DNA of 64,000 bases from Trichostrongylus colubriformis (taxonomy: Eukaryota; Nematoda; Chromadorea; Rhabditida; Trichostrongylidae). The translations under genes were made by a program, and so were the position numbers. Of the stretch, positions 22,216-34,885 are shown piece after piece (the stretch's first letter is position 1; every line of letters begins with the position of its first letter). The DNA lies in the NCBI GenBank assembly GCA_963978905.1, contig OZ022259.1, forward strand, positions 8,122,001 through 8,186,000. Direction: 5' to 3'. A model generated the notes under the pieces. The model saw only the letters and a program-made list of their open reading frames with translations. It was not told the DNA's origin and did no database searches.

Positions 22216-22424
22216 CATTATTACCTCACTCTCATTGCATTGACTTACCAGCAAAATTCACTAAACCGCCACATAGGCTGAATCCCACGTCCTAGGTAGC
22301 GTGCATTTCTTCGTACCGCCAATAATCAGCATGCGACATTATGAAAGAATATGAACGTGCGAGGTGGGAGTGAAAAATCTTTTAATGGGACCTGTTAATA
22401 AGTGTCAGTATGAAATGGAGCACG

Positions 22425-23060
22425 TTCTATTGGGCTGAAGAATAAATTCTCGCCGTTTTTTACCCCGTTTTTCACCGTGTTTCCTTCATCTTTCGACAAA
22501 GCTCATATATGTTTCGATAGCGTTTTTTTTTTTGCTCTACAAAATGCAATGCTACTATCTGGTTTTCGATTTGTTCGATTACCTAATAATTAGAGATTTG
22601 GAAATGAAATAAAAAAAGGCAAAAATTGCTAATTGCGCACCCCATCTTTCTCGTCTGCCATCGACAAAAAATGTACGTGTATATGTGTCCGATAGAGCTT
22701 TTTCAGCTCTGCAGTGGGACTCTTTTTATTCGAATCGCTCAACTTTTTGCTGTTTTTAAGACTCACAAATGCAGTACACAACAGAAGTGGGCACTCTCGG
22801 TATTCTCTCATCCTCGCCTACCATCGAAATCGAAGAGAATACCCTGGTATGTATTCGATAGAGCTTTTTTCTGCTCTACAAGATGATATCACCCTTCTTT
22901 GGTATCCTCTCATATTTTAGCATGTAGGAATAAGTTTCCACCTGCTCTTCAATTCCAAATTGCGTAATAAAAATGAACTTTTTTGGCGGAGTGTTTTGCA
23001 TCATTCAATAGAGCTCTTACCGCTCTACAAGATAGTGTTTACGTTTTTGTTTGAATTAAT
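22425..23060 (+). repeat. Mariner-type terminus followed by degenerate tandem repeat
   Basis: ATTGGGCTGAAGAATAAATT at 22425 matches the terminus at the window end (63964, ATTGGGTTGAGGAATAAGTT). It is followed by imperfect repeats spaced about 150-170 bp, each with a CGATAGAGCTTTTT...GCTCTACAA palindrome (near 22514, 22687, 22854, 23006; another at 23749; one inverted near 27425). No transposase is readable. Confidence 0.5.
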
Positions 23061-23114
23061 TTTTGTCATTTTCTAGATCATTTAAAAGTCGACGAAATGG
23101 AGCATTCTCGACTA

Positions 23115-23345
23115 CATAGATATCGCTTCCCACGGCTAATCGGTGAATTTCGGAGGTGTCCCGTAGGTGGTTTCGGTGCCCGCGGACCAACGAAAGGGTT
23201 ATTGGCATTGGCCGGCTTCGTTCTGGATCGCGCCATGCATGACGTTTCTATGATGATTGAGTTAAATTGGTTTTGAGTTCGAGTCCAGTTATGCAGTTTT
23301 ATTAAGCCTGCGAAATTCCGTTGATCACTGCCTACCTCAACGATT
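23115..23345 (+). repeat. SINE-like repeat, copy 2
   Basis: Homologous to 19640-19990 over several blocks (AGATATCGCTTCCCACGG, GGCCGGCTTCGTTCTGGATC, GAAATTCCGTTGATCACTGC). It carries GAGTTCGAGTCC, a good B-box match to GGTTCGANTCC. Cloverleaf folding was not evident, so it is not called as a tRNA. Confidence 0.42.
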
Positions 23346-24164
23346 ACGACCCAAAGAGAGCAGCGTCAAGCCTCCAACGAGGATTCCTCGACGGAGGCTT
23401 GACCCTGCTCTCGTTACTCACCCGTATCCGTAGGCAACGCCCCATCAAGCCTACGAAATGGAGTACATGTGTACATATACATCTGCGCCCATTCACCCGT
23501 CATTTTGGCTGTGTCCTATTGCATCCCGGCGAGAGCCCAAAGTGTCGATAATCAATAGGGTTGCCGTCATTCGGACAGCTGTCCTCGCTTCACGAGATGG
23601 TGCTTTTCTGCCGGCCATAGATCTTATGGATTTTTCGTTTACTCTTCGTCTACGTATTAGGTTGTACAATGAGTTCATCGGGTTTACATCCTCTTTTTTT
23701 ACGACGTTCTCTGTGTCTTCCCATAAATTGTATATATGTACTCACAATCAGTTGAGCTTTTTTCAGTTCTACAATGCAGCACTATTGGTTTCTGAATCAT
23801 TTCGTTGTTTGTCATTTTCGAGGCGTCTAAATGTAATACCCATGAACGACTCCGCATTTTCGGCACGTGCTCTCTCTCGCTTACAATCTGGGTCTTAGTA
23901 AAATTTTTGTTTGACCAAAAAACTTATTTATAACAGTGGACTGTTGAATGATGTATTATTCACCTCATCCGATACAACATGGAGTGATGAAGGCCAGCTT
24001 CTAGACCTCGATAAAATGAAGAGCAGATGCTAATGGTGTAGATTTTAGCCTTCTGGGTATTCCATTTCTAAGCTTCGAAAATGTACAGCGAAATGATTAA
24101 AAAAATTGCTGCATTTTGTAGAGCAGGCAATGTAAAACATTTGTCGGAAAACGAAGGGAACAAA

Positions 24165-24420
24165 CCGAAGGGGGGGGGGGGGGCGGTCAATCAGAGCAGG
24201 GAAGACGCGAAATCTTCACTGACATCGAAGCTCCTTTCCCTCCCTGGATTCAGGCTAAAGCTGGTGAAACAAATGCGTTTTCATGTCGGAGGAAGGGATA
24301 TGCGTTTTAACCTAAGTCTAGAGGGAAGGACCTTCAACGTCGGTGAAAGTTTTGCCTCCTGTGCCGTTAGAGAATATCGATTTTACCTTAAGCCCAGAGA
24401 AGCAGGGGCTCCAGTTTTGT
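24165..24420. repeat. GC-rich foldback fragment with poly-G run
   Basis: A G run (about 24171-24183) precedes ATCGAAGCTCCTTTCCCTCC and, further on, GAGGGAAGGACCTTCAACGTCGGTGAAA, which are inverted relatives of each other. The same pattern (GTCGAAGCTCCTTTCCC ... GGGAAAGAAGCTTTGACG) is found at 57899-58120. Confidence 0.5.
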
Positions 24421-25185
24421 AAAGGTTGAATTATTTTCTATCTCGCGAAGAGGTCCTTCGTAAGAAGAGAGTGACTCATCCGCAGTTGCTGCTCCATCCC
24501 CAGACTCAGAATAAAACCCAAACATCCTGACCATTTTTGCCACTTTTTACGCCTGTATCCTGTACGAAATACCTCTGTATAGATCTTCAGAATAAATCTA
24601 GTAAAAAAAAGAGTCGTTCTGCCTAAATGATACAAATTACGCCAGCTTACTGTCAACGCGTAGAGCGGATGTCTCACTTGTGACTAGCATACTGGTTAAC
24701 TCGTCAGGCAAGGCATCAAGAAAGATTGATCGTTTTTCTGACTCTCGATTTCTGGAGCTGTAGTTGTCGAATAATTGCGTAAGTCAGCGTCATAAGAAAT
24801 GAAGTCGTGTTCAAGGTTGTCCGAAGCGATTACTGAATAAATTCAGGCGGAGAATTACGGTAACTGGTGTGTGGTACGCAATTGTACCGGCCATCGCTTT
24901 AGTTTTAGCGAGCAAGCCACTTCTTTTCTGAGTTCCTGTTTTGCACGCAAAAATCATTTCACCCACCTCGAAATTTCTAGTCCTCTGTAAGTTCAGAATA
25001 CTCTATCATGATACACTCTCCTACCCCTCCTTGCTTTGACTGATTTCCTTTCCTTTTTGCCTGAATGCTCCTGAAGGAAGCACGTATATATTCGCCTTAT
25101 CTTACGTACTGTGGTGCTCATGTACTACAAACTGCTTTTTTTTCGTGAACTGATTATGGATATCTTTCAGAGTGATATTTCAGGC
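24421..25185. promoter_or_regulatory. Upstream region of tdp-1
   Basis: No other exon was recognised. ATATCTTTCAG (ending 25170) and ATATTTCAG (ending 25183, two bases before the ATG) are both good acceptors, so the tdp-1 message is probably trans-spliced or has a short 5' UTR exon. Promoter elements were not identified. Confidence 0.35.
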
Positions 25186-28100
25186 ATGAGTGATTCAACT
25201 GTTTCCGCTGGAGAGAAACGAGCGCATAATCATGGTGACGGGAGCATAGACGCTGGATACAAGAATAATCTTGTGAAGTACTCAGAATTTGTTATCGTTG
25301 CGGATAAGAACGGTACGTTTTGCATTTCATGCGGGTCGTTAGCAGTATCAACGAACATAGTACTGTTCGAAAATCGTGGAGTCATGCCGCGCTCTCAAGT
25401 GAAATAATTAAGGTGATCTATTGGAGCTACCAACCACGCCGGATAATAGCTTATTCATGACAACACTTCAGTCTTCATATCCTGGTGCTACCGGGTTGAA
25501 ATATAAAAACCCAAAAACTGGAGCGTTACGAGCAGTCGCGTACGTTAGAATTATCACTTGTATCACCTGCTGGTCGATATTTATTATTTTAGGGTGGACG
25601 CTTCTGGATCCAAGCTTTTACCTCCTGCTGATGGGTGGGACGATAAGGTCTTCATAGTGATCACCTCGAATGCGCGCTCAGAACGAGGTTTGACGATTCA
25701 TTTCAGTTGCTTTTCTGTCTTATTTTATTTTCCAAACCGATGTGTTATTCCAGCTATTCTTAGTTGTTGTTTGGCCTGCTTCGGCTTCTCATTTTCTTAT
25801 CTTCTTACACGTAATGGATTGATCAGATTAATGTCATCGCTCTCATCCATGAATTTGTGACATTGCTGAACACTTGTTATGTTGGTATTACGTCAATTTA
25901 GCTTTTACTATATCTGCTTCGTATCGTGCTTTTTGGTTATTATCCTTCGTTGCTGAGTGACTCGTCTCTCCAAAGAAGGTCATGACGTAGACATTATTAA
26001 GTCAATTGGATGTGGTCGAGAAAGCGTCAGTGGTGGCGCTATTTGCACCACATTGTTCGCCTGATTGTGTCAATACCCATTACTTAGGGATGAGCACCAT
26101 TTTAAGGAACTTTACTTGTAACTTCACAACCGCTGCTTTGTCACTTCTTCCGTCGTCGTCGCAAACGTTCCTCCAGCTCTTCCACTCAGATTTCCCCATC
26201 TACACATGCTGTCATCTGCTCTCTGCTGTCCTGCTTTGTCGCCAATAATCGATGTTAAACCGCTTACAAGAGAGAGTTATTCGCTCTGACTGTCGACAAA
26301 CTGCAGAGCATTTCGAAAGATTGCTTGTCTTTTCGACAGCTGATATGCAACATTTAGAAATTTTGATACGAGTAGTAGTGTCCGGTTAAGCCACATATTA
26401 GTCCCCCTACACTCGGAGCCTTCAATAACCCCTCATACTGTTTAGTTTCATTCTGGACCACTAACACATTCGATCTTTCTGTCGCGGCTTCTAATCAAGC
26501 GTTTTTGGCTGAGTATGTCAGCCACCTGTCTGTGAATTTGAAGTTATCATCCTATCTTTTGTGCAATTTCTGTGACTGCTCGGCTTGAGTGAAACTACGA
26601 GGTTGTGAAGCAGACGGTTTGTTTGTTTCTTCCCGCAGAGACAGTATCTGGTGTTGGTGCAGGAGAATGTGTCGAGTGGTGATTTTTTTTGATATTTCCT
26701 TGGAAATGAATGTGTTGCGTGAGGCGAGAAAGGCGTATCTAGGTTCGGATGTGAGTGTGAAGCGTCGCAAACTCGGTACCAGTGATGGAGATTCGGACAG
26801 TGACGGTGAAGGCCGACTCGGTCGCAAGCGTACCGCCGATGCTCGTGATTCGGTGCCAGCGACGCCGCGCCGTCCTGTTGATCTCATCGTGCTTGGCGTG
26901 AATTTCAAGACTACTGATGAGGCGTTCAAGAAGTATTTTGAAGCTTTCGGAACCGTCTCGTTTGCAGAGGTGCGTGAGTATCGACTGTGAGTCTCCGGTG
27001 TTTGTGTGAATCGTTTCTATGTTTGTGTGTTGCTGATTTCGAGTGACTATATTCTCACGGACAGTGATTCAAAGTAACAATCAGTTCTGTCGTAATTGAG
27101 TGACTGTTGTGAAGAGTGTGCTTGAGACACTGGGTGGAGTTGGGTATGTATCGTTCGAAAAGGATTTCGAATGGCGGCGTGTGCTGGGAACGCGATGGGA
27201 AGTAGGGGTGTCGTATGTGAGTTGAGTATCGAGGTGTGTGTGTTGTACGCCTGAAATGAGGCGCTGTACTCGGCTTCTAACCTTTTTCGCTGAAAATCGA
27301 GATTTCACCAAACAGTTTTTGAGACCGAAAAACTCTAATTTGGCAAGAAATAGATAAACGATGTTTTATCAGTCTCTCATAATTCGATTTGGCTCAGAGG
27401 TCAGCTTTTCTGGACAAAAAAGGCGCTGTTGTGAAGAGCAAAAAAGCTCTATCATAAACGTTTAGGCATATATTTTTGGACCGGAGTGGCAGGCAAAGAA
27501 GAGAAAATGTCGAAAGTGCGAATTTTTGCCGCTAATCGCTCTACTTCTAAGCCTTGCGAAGTCAACAATTGAAGGATTGAAAATACGAAATCGTATGTTC
27601 ACTCTGTCGAAATTACATATGAAGTCCTCGAAAGACCAAGAGAATATGCGGATAAAAAACGGCCCGAACCTATTGCAGAACTCATTACATACGGCGCCAC
27701 GAGCTCGCTCGCATTCCATCGTACGCGGTACGCCGGTTGCGAGATCCTGCCCTAGCGACACGTATCCAGTAAAGTTCCGCGTACCTCTTGTGACAGATGA
27801 GGCGAAGATGTTTCCAAGCTCCTTGAATCAGCCTAAACGTTAGTGGTGATGTTCAGGCGCTTTTGAAACCACGTAAAACTCGTCACTGGTCTTTTGTGTC
27901 TCAAGTGGCCGTCATACTTCGCGATTTTGCGATCTTGCGGCGTACTTTCGCATTGGGATTTGGCGTTGCCGCAAGTTCGCGTACGGAGCCGTGACACCGC
28001 AAAATCGCGAAGTTTGACGGCGACCTTATGCTCTCTCTGGCGGCCCTATGCACGTATGCTTCCAAGATAGAAGATCATCTATTGCATGCTAATTGTTCGT

Positions 28101-31100
28101 GTTTGTCGATGAATGAATATTGGTGTGAGTGCAGAAGCAGGAGTGTTGTCGGCCACAGTTTGCAGAGGCAGGCTCGGGGAAATAAGGAAAGTGGGTGGCA
28201 TATATGTATTTCTTGTAGGTTAAAAGAACTGCTGAGGGAACCTCCAAGGGATATGGTTTTGTGCAGATGAGTACCCTAGAGGAGGAGGATAAAGTAATGG
28301 CTATGGATCACATGATCGATGGAAGGCGCTGTGAAATCCGTATACCTGATCAGAAAGTAGGTGCTTTCTTCCATGCTTTGTGGTGAAACTTTCGTTACTC
28401 TCTTTCACTCTGCAGGTAGTAATGGACGTGAGACGATAGCTTCAGAGATTTTCAAAATACCTCCCTTTGTTGTTTTGCTCACTCTATGAAGCAAGTTTTT
28501 TTTTCAGCAGAAGGATTCTAGTGGAAATTATACGACCGCACCACGGAAAACTTTGATCAATAAGGTATTTGTTGGTCGTCTCACTGAGAAAATCACGGAA
28601 GCAAGGTTGCGGGAGTTCTTCACCAACGAGGCTAAAAAAGTCATTGAATCTGCAGCGGTGAGGGTGTTGCTAATCCGAGTGATCACTTATCTGCGTTCAT
28701 GTTGTTTTTGAGGTGGTCAATGTGCTCATTCCACGTCCGTTCCGCGGTTTTGCCTTCGTTACGTTTACGCATGCGGAAGTCGCTGATAAAATGGTCAGGT
28801 ATGTGCACGTTCCATTACGCTAAAGAGAAGCATTCCGTATTTCATGGTACTCATGAGGCTTTAGCAATTACATCGACCAAGGTGCGGATCGCAGAAAGAG
28901 ATGTCCTATCTGTGTGTTAATTTCATGTGCTATATATAATTTGTTTAGAGCAAACCATTTCGTAATTGATGATGTGTCAGTCGTCGTGACTTTTGCTGTG
29001 CAACGTGAAACTAGTCAGCAAGCTGGATCGTCAACACAGGATATCCCGCCTGGGTTCATCAACGATTTTTTATCGTCATATGGTTATGCACAAAGTAACG
29101 CTGGTTACGATGAATCGCCAATCTTGCCAGTTTCTTTTGCTACGAGGGTAAGTCATCCTTGATGTTTTCACAGTCTGTACTTGTTAAAGGCGATTCTGCT
29201 GTGATTTTCTTGTACCTTTGTGACATTTAGGAGATGTTTGGCTACAATTCCCCTTCCGGAGAGTACCCTCGACCACCACATGAGGGATGGGTAGTCCCAC
29301 CATTAGCGATCCAAGGTACACCTCGTTCAGGCCGCGGAGTTGGCGGAGCTCATGAAAAAACGCGGTAATTCTTATATGACCTTTTTTTGAACTTGTTCTC
29401 ACAAACTTTTCATTGTACAAAGAGTGCCGGAAAAGTCACTCCATTCGTGACTGACATCAGTCAAATATACGAAGCACAAAGTATTGGAATAAAGAGAATA
29501 ATTAGGCAAATTTCAATATTGTGCTGATCCGAAGTCTCACAATTGTCTGAATGTTCAGCAACATGAGGCTCCAAAATAGATATACAACGTATATCATATA
29601 ATTGAGCTAACCTCCACAGTTTTAGGCCTGAAGAAGGTATTAAACACCGAAATATTGCTGAATTATTTCAAAAATTTTGGGACTTTAAAGGGGTCTTCTG
29701 AATTCTTTGAATAAGTATTTTGAAGCCTGCTTTTGTTGGACGTTCATTTAGGTAAAATATGATGAAATATCATCTCGTACGGTATGTCGACCTGAAGCGA
29801 CTGTGGAACCTTGATGGGGTGTCTCGCAGAATAGTCTCCACGGGTTGTTGCCTTTTCTGAAAAACCACCGAAGGCTTAGACAACGCTGTTATGGTTACCG
29901 ATATCATTTGCTATATCCGAATCCTTGCATGCCACGATGGAGGTGTTCTGATAGTGCCACACTCATTTGCGCGGGAAGGACAGGCATCAGCATAGTGAAG
30001 GCGAATAGTCAAGTGCATCATCCCATCACACTCACGTCGGCTATAGGTTGGGCTGAACGTCGCATCATGTTTGCCTAGCAAAAAGTTCTGATTTGGCTTG
30101 TGCAGAAGGCCTTTGAGAATCTGGGTATGTGTTTCAGGATAAAAAGTCGCGTTGCGACGTCCAGCCTGCGACGCGATGGGTACGAGCAAGATGCGCCATA
30201 GTAATGTTACTGACCACCGTAACTCCTTAGGACCTTTGTGATCACGTTAAGCGTGTCATTGAATTTGGAACTGGGAGTGGCCGGTGGTAGGGTCGGAGTA
30301 GTCCCCGTGCCGCGTGAAATTGCTCCATTGAACCTGAAGTGCATTGCTGGTCCCGTTCTGCTTCTACGCAATGAGACCAGCGAAGAACTGTCGCGCGCGG
30401 TTACCCTATTCGCGACCAGTGATCAGTTGTATCCCACTACCGCACTAATAGCACCCAAATGGTACCCTAGGCTTTGAACTATGCTTGATCTAGGGTTGAT
30501 AGAGAAGGCAAGGCATGTTTCTTACCTCCCTTCCTACCCTACCTATAACCTACCACTTTTATGTGGTATTTCATTGATACGTATAGGTACTCGTAAGAGC
30601 AGGCACTTTCTCACCAAATTTTCCTTCGCCGTCCAAAAAGAAAAGCAAGTGTTTGAAAGTGGTCTTTTTTCGAAGAGAATGGCACGCTGCGTTGTCTTGT
30701 GGTTAACTTTACATCATCATGTCGTGTTGTTTGACGACTTGAAGCTTGATATTCCTTTTCTAGGAATGGCATTTTTGCGAAGGAGCTCGAGACGGTAGCG
30801 TTTCCACCCGCAGCTCTGCAAAAGGGACCGCAAGGATCACCACATGTTGTGCAGCCACTGCCGTACATGTATTCGAGAGATCCGAGAGATGGGTAAGTAA
30901 GGAAGTTTTGATGTTGTTGTGAAAAATGTTTGCTTGTCTAATCTTGCCTCTATTTGTTGCTCTTTTTTGCGTTTTAGAGTAGGACAAGCTGCTTCAAATC
31001 AAATAGCTAACGGATTGGATGCCTTGAATCTCAATCAGAAGAATCCAGAACTGTTAAATGGTATGCTCTTGATGTTTCAAAATTTTGAGCTGTCCTCTCT

Positions 31101-31242
31101 ATCCTTCCAAAAATTCGGATTTCCGATAAATTTTGTGTGTAACTGCCAGGCCCTAAGATTTTTCGTTTCAGCTGCATGGAGTGCATTTTTTCAAACGTTA
31201 AACCACGGTGGTGCTGCACCCAAGCCACGCAAACAGTGGTGA
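25186..31242 (+). CDS. tdp-1: TDP-43 orthologue, RNA-binding protein (12 exons, 521 aa)
   Basis: Exons: 25186-25312, 25413-25539, 25593-25687, 26743-26969, 28219-28356, 28508-28657, 28713-28798, 28949-29147, 29231-29364, 30764-30892, 30978-31060, 31172-31242 (1,566 nt, in frame). N-terminal oligomerisation domain at about 32-112 (SYPGATGLKYKNP, LLPPADGWDDKVFIV). Bipartite NLS at 123-146 (KRRK...GRKR). RRM1 at about 162-238 with RNP2 LIVLGV and RNP1 KGYGFVQM. RRM2 at about 256-335 with RNP2 KVFVGR and RNP1 FRGFAFVTF. TDP-43 binds UG-rich RNA and controls splicing and RNA stability in the nucleus. The C-terminus is proline-rich and short, lacking the long Gly-rich prion-like tail, and ends AAWSAFFQTLNHGG. 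Exon 6 has a CAGCAG (NAGNAG) acceptor. An alternative start at 26706 upstream of exon 4 is open but would remove the N-terminal domain. Confidence 0.93.
27905..28025. repeat. 120-bp foldback MITE in tdp-1 intron 4
   Basis: GTGGCCGTCATACTTCGCGA at the left pairs with TCGCGAAGTTTGACGGCGAC at the right. GATTTTGCG pairs with CGCAAAATC, and GCCGCAAG with CTTGCGGC inside. Related to 17383-17520. Confidence 0.6.
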
Positions 31243-31359
31243 CATATTCGGATATGGAATATTGCCAACCAAGCAATAAGAGTAGTCGTCCTTTTACTCA
31301 TCATTTAAGATCCATTTACCGTTTTTTTAGATCATGCTTGTGGATGGGCTTTAGTGTAT

Positions 31360-31365
31360 AATAAA
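31360..31365 (+). other. Poly(A) signal AATAAA of tdp-1
   Basis: AATAAA lies 118 nt after the tdp-1 stop codon, giving a short 3' UTR typical of nematodes. Confidence 0.7.
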
Positions 31366-31624
31366 AATAATTATCATACATGTATCCTGAAGTGTATTGC
31401 ACCATGGGAGTGTATCGTAATGATATGAGAATGGTTCACCCTGATGTACGTGGTAGATGGAAATGTCGATATAGGTTAACCGATATCGAAGAAGTCCATA
31501 TCGCATAACTCCACTCTGTGATAAGCGCAGTACTGAGCGCTGGCTCAACCGGTATCTCTACGAGCGCTATCAGTATTCGAAATTTCACTCAGCTAGGCGG
31601 TTGTGAGGCAGCGTTCATAGTTCA

Positions 31625-31910
31625 GGGATATGCGGAATCGCAGAACTAAGGAATCTGTGGAAATGATAAAGGTACCGATTGAGAGGACTGGGAAATTAGC
31701 GTTTTTGTGGAAATGCGGAATTGCGGAATGTGTGGAAAAGCATCAGATCGTATCGATTTTCATGCTACAAAGAGACGAAAGGATTAGAGAAACTGAGAAG
31801 CGGAAAGTGTCTTCTTTTTCGCAAATTCCATGATTCTGCACTTCCGCAAGTTCCACAGTTCTGCACTTCCGCAAATTTCACAATTCCGCATTTCCACGGT
31901 TCTTACGATC
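31625..31910. repeat. Inverted repeat of GCGGAATTG minisatellite type
   Basis: GTGGAAATGCGGAATTGCGG (about 31707) is mirrored by CACAATTCCGCATTTCCAC (about 31877). Shorter GGAA/TTCC repeats surround it. Probably a MITE; the ends are not sharply defined. Confidence 0.5.
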
Positions 31911-32272
31911 GATACGTATTTATTCTTCTTCCCACTATTCAGCATATTCCAGAACTATAAACGCGGCCCGGCCACGCCCGTTTCGGTTGTTTATATCGGA
32001 GTGCGAAGTGTGTTCACTCGCTGAGCGCTTAGTGCTAAAGCCTACTGCTTGTCGATAATTTGGCCCTTGCCACTGCATAGCTTTTTGCTGATGAAGGCCA
32101 CTACTTTTTGGAGGTCTAAATGATTTAGCGGTGGATACCTCTTATTACAATGATATGTACAATCAATGTTATTGAGACATAGTCTGGTCGTCTATACGCT
32201 TCACTGCTCGTGGTATGCGTTAAGAACCACTACACCGCGCAACCATTACAAATCCAGATCGCATCTTGATTT

Positions 32273-32300
32273 ATTTATTTATTTATTGCTGGTCAGTCGC
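32273..32300 (-). repeat. LINE 3' tail, reverse orientation
   Basis: ATTTATTTATTTATT is the reverse complement of the TAAA-type tail seen at the end of the LINE (38921-38938). It marks a 5'-truncated insertion in the opposite direction whose body was not traced. Confidence 0.4.
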
Positions 32301-32639
32301 AAAAGAAAAACATAAGACTAACTCGAGACAGTATGGTCGATTGACTAGTTTTTTAATCAATTGTAGTAGATTAAATTAATAATAAAGCAATTGAGTATTC
32401 GCTGGTATGATCCATCAGCCTCAAATTTAGATGTGGAAACCAATAATTGGAAAGGCCTGCAGAGCAGAAGATGACCACTCAGAAAACCTTCAAGGCAAAC
32501 AAAAGCACGAGGCCAAAAATGGCAGTAAAGGTGCTTTTGGAAATTATTGACCGAGATATGTAGTGGTGCGCGAAGGTTGTCTTTTCCGTAGGTGGATGAG
32601 ATCCTGGCCTACTGCGATCTACACCGATGTCTACTGCGA

Positions 32640-33420
32640 TCTACATATATCGATAATCATGATGTAACCTAACCTAGTTTATATAATCGGTTAAGTGTGT
32701 CTGTTGGTGTGGGCGTGTGTATTTCTGTGTGTGTCTGTCTGTTTGACCGGAAATTCATACCTCGCGTCGCAGCAAAGATGGGATTTTGAATTTCATATAT
32801 GATATAGGGGGAGGTAAGGGCATCTCAGCGGTGGTGGATCGAAACTTATAGCAGCTGGTATGGGCTGATTAGGAACCTCGAACGGCTAATGTCGCCAAAT
32901 TAGTTTCGCCTTTCGAGGCGATCCTTGAGCGCCGACTCTCATAGGTGTTTCAGAGGGTGGTAGAGCACATCAATGGTGGTTGATCCAAATTGATAACGGT
33001 TGATAAGGGCTGATAAGGAATCATTTTCTGATGCGGTACTGGCAGCAACACTTGGTATCAACTGCTAGATTTACGAAAACGATAAACTCCGACAAGCGGG
33101 ATATGGACCTATCATCGACGTGTAGGAATTAGATGCTTAGCAAGTGAACAATGTGTTACCAATCGATGCAATCGAACACAAAACTATGGATCTTCAAACT
33201 ATCCAAACTCCAATGATGACCTAAACCAGTTAGCTGGCGCACACTACTGCACGCGATTCATGTCGATGACGTGCGAAGTGGGTTCGATGCAATGCTTAAT
33301 ACCGAAATGCTTTTTAATCGCTCTCCGTTTTTTTCCAAATCAATAGCTCAGCTGAAAGCAGAGAAGAGTTTATTTTCGCTCAAATCCATCGCGCAGCACT
33401 AGGCTTTAGCTCAACTGCTC
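32640..33420 (-). repeat. Family X composite repeat, minus orientation, internally deleted
   Basis: Read on the minus strand it has CCAGTTAGCTGGCGC, CACTTGCTAAGCATCTAATT, the GATAGGTCCATATCCCGC region, about 1.4 satellite units (32820-33030) and the GACAGACACACACAGAAATA-type tail. The order matches the 44-46 kb copy but the middle part is missing. Confidence 0.6.
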
Positions 33421-33539
33421 TTCATAAAGAATCTTATTCCCTCAAGGTGAAACCGTGGTGACAGTGGTCAGTAGAAAACAGTTGGATATTATGAGCAGAA
33501 ATCGAAGTCAAACTATTTGTAGTCGAAATCCCAGTTAGA

Positions 33540-34064
33540 AACAAGGATCCAGTTATCTGGAGGAGGCTCGCAGTCCTTGCTGATGAAATTCCCAAGGAAA
33601 TTGCTGAATCGGTGGACAAAGAAAAGAGGATGCGTGCTTTAGTACATGCAGGTCTAGATGAGTCCGGAATGGCTCTCCCACCGTCGAGAAGACAGAGGGA
33701 GCTGGAAGATAAGGTGAGGGACATACTTGAAGTCCTCGATGTTGAATATAGGCCTGCAGAAGTATTTCGAATGGATAAGTATGATCGAGCCTGGCCGAGA
33801 TTAGTCAAGGTTGTTCTTCCTTCCACTTCACACTAGCGCAAAGCGTGGATCAATTCTCGGAAGCTACGCAGTGCTGGATTCGCCAGTGTCATCGTGCGGA
33901 GGAGTATGACCGTAGAGAAGCGTAGGCTCTATTATGAGATGAGGCAGCTGGCAAAGGAAAGAAATAGAGGTATGGGCAGGAAGAAATGGGTAGTCTATAG
34001 GGCGAGCTTAAATGCCTCTCGGATCTACCTAGTAGAGAGTCGGGAAAAGTATAAAACTGCATGA
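33540..34064 (+). pseudogene. LINE ORF1-like protein, frameshifted
   Basis: Segments RRQRELEDKVRDILEVLDVE, RAWPRLVKVVLPST, SRKLRSAGFASVIVRRSMTV and KKWVVYRASLNASRI are typical of the small first ORF of CR1-type elements (coiled coil plus RRM-like domain). One frameshift lies near 33830 (CACACTAGCGCAAAG). It ends at TGA 34062-34064. Confidence 0.65.
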
Positions 34065-34451
34065 TCCCTCGGTCACTCTTTCCTGTTTTTTGTTAAATGC
34101 ACGTAGTATTTCTTATAAGATTGATAGCCTTCACATGTTTCTTTCCGAAAAGAAGCCGGATCTGCTTTTTATTACTGAAACCCGGCTCAATCCCGAATAA
34201 AGGACTCAGAATTGATTGAACCTCTCCCTTACGTGTTTTTCGCATGGACAGATCAAGCGCAGGGGTGGAGGAGCGTGTTCTTTTTTCAAAAGCGGTCTTT
34301 ATTTACAAGTGGTGCCAATTGATAACTCATCCAAGACTGATGTTTAGTGCATCGACTTGTTAGGTACTATTACACTGGATCCCGCACCAGGTTTATTCTA
34401 GCTTATCGTTCCCCCAATTCTTCGAATAGTGATGATGATGCGTTATTGGAC

Positions 34452-34885
34452 TTAAAGGCACACCACGCGATAATCAATGTGGTCCTTAACTTCTCAGGGC
34501 AGGTAGACCCTTGGATGATTGTAAAGACTGCACCCTTTTTGCGGCGCCAAGGCGCCGCGCACGGCTTGGTCGATGTGAGCCGAGCGAGCCGAATCACACC
34601 CGGCTCAGACGAGAGGAAAACTTGTGATAAGACAAGATAAGGCAGCGATATCAATAGAAAAAGTAGCTTCAACAGGGAAGAACAGGTGGTATCGTAGCAT
34701 TCTGCGCGATATCTTCGAGGAAAAACCCTTCTACAATCTCCCATACTCGTACGAGGACTGAATGCAGGAAGTTTTATTTTTGATGGTTGTGAGGAGTTTT
34801 AATTCATTTTTCTTCTTTGGTGGGTGAACCAGGGCCTCTACATCCTGTAACACGCGCGATAGCTCTCACAATTTTTATGTCGGCT
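34452..34885 (+). repeat. MITE inserted in the LINE endonuclease region
   Basis: Begins TTAAAGGCACACCACGCGA. The interior (TAGACCCTTGGATGATTGTA, CAAGGCGCCGCGCACGGCTT) matches the reverse complement of 48896-49369 along most of its length. This explains the interruption of the endonuclease reading after the SPNSS motif. Confidence 0.65.

Noticed and set aside
23270..23290. tRNA gene (GAGTTCGAGTCC)
   Set aside because: Only a B-box match. Acceptor and anticodon stems could not be formed, and the sequence recurs in a dispersed repeat.
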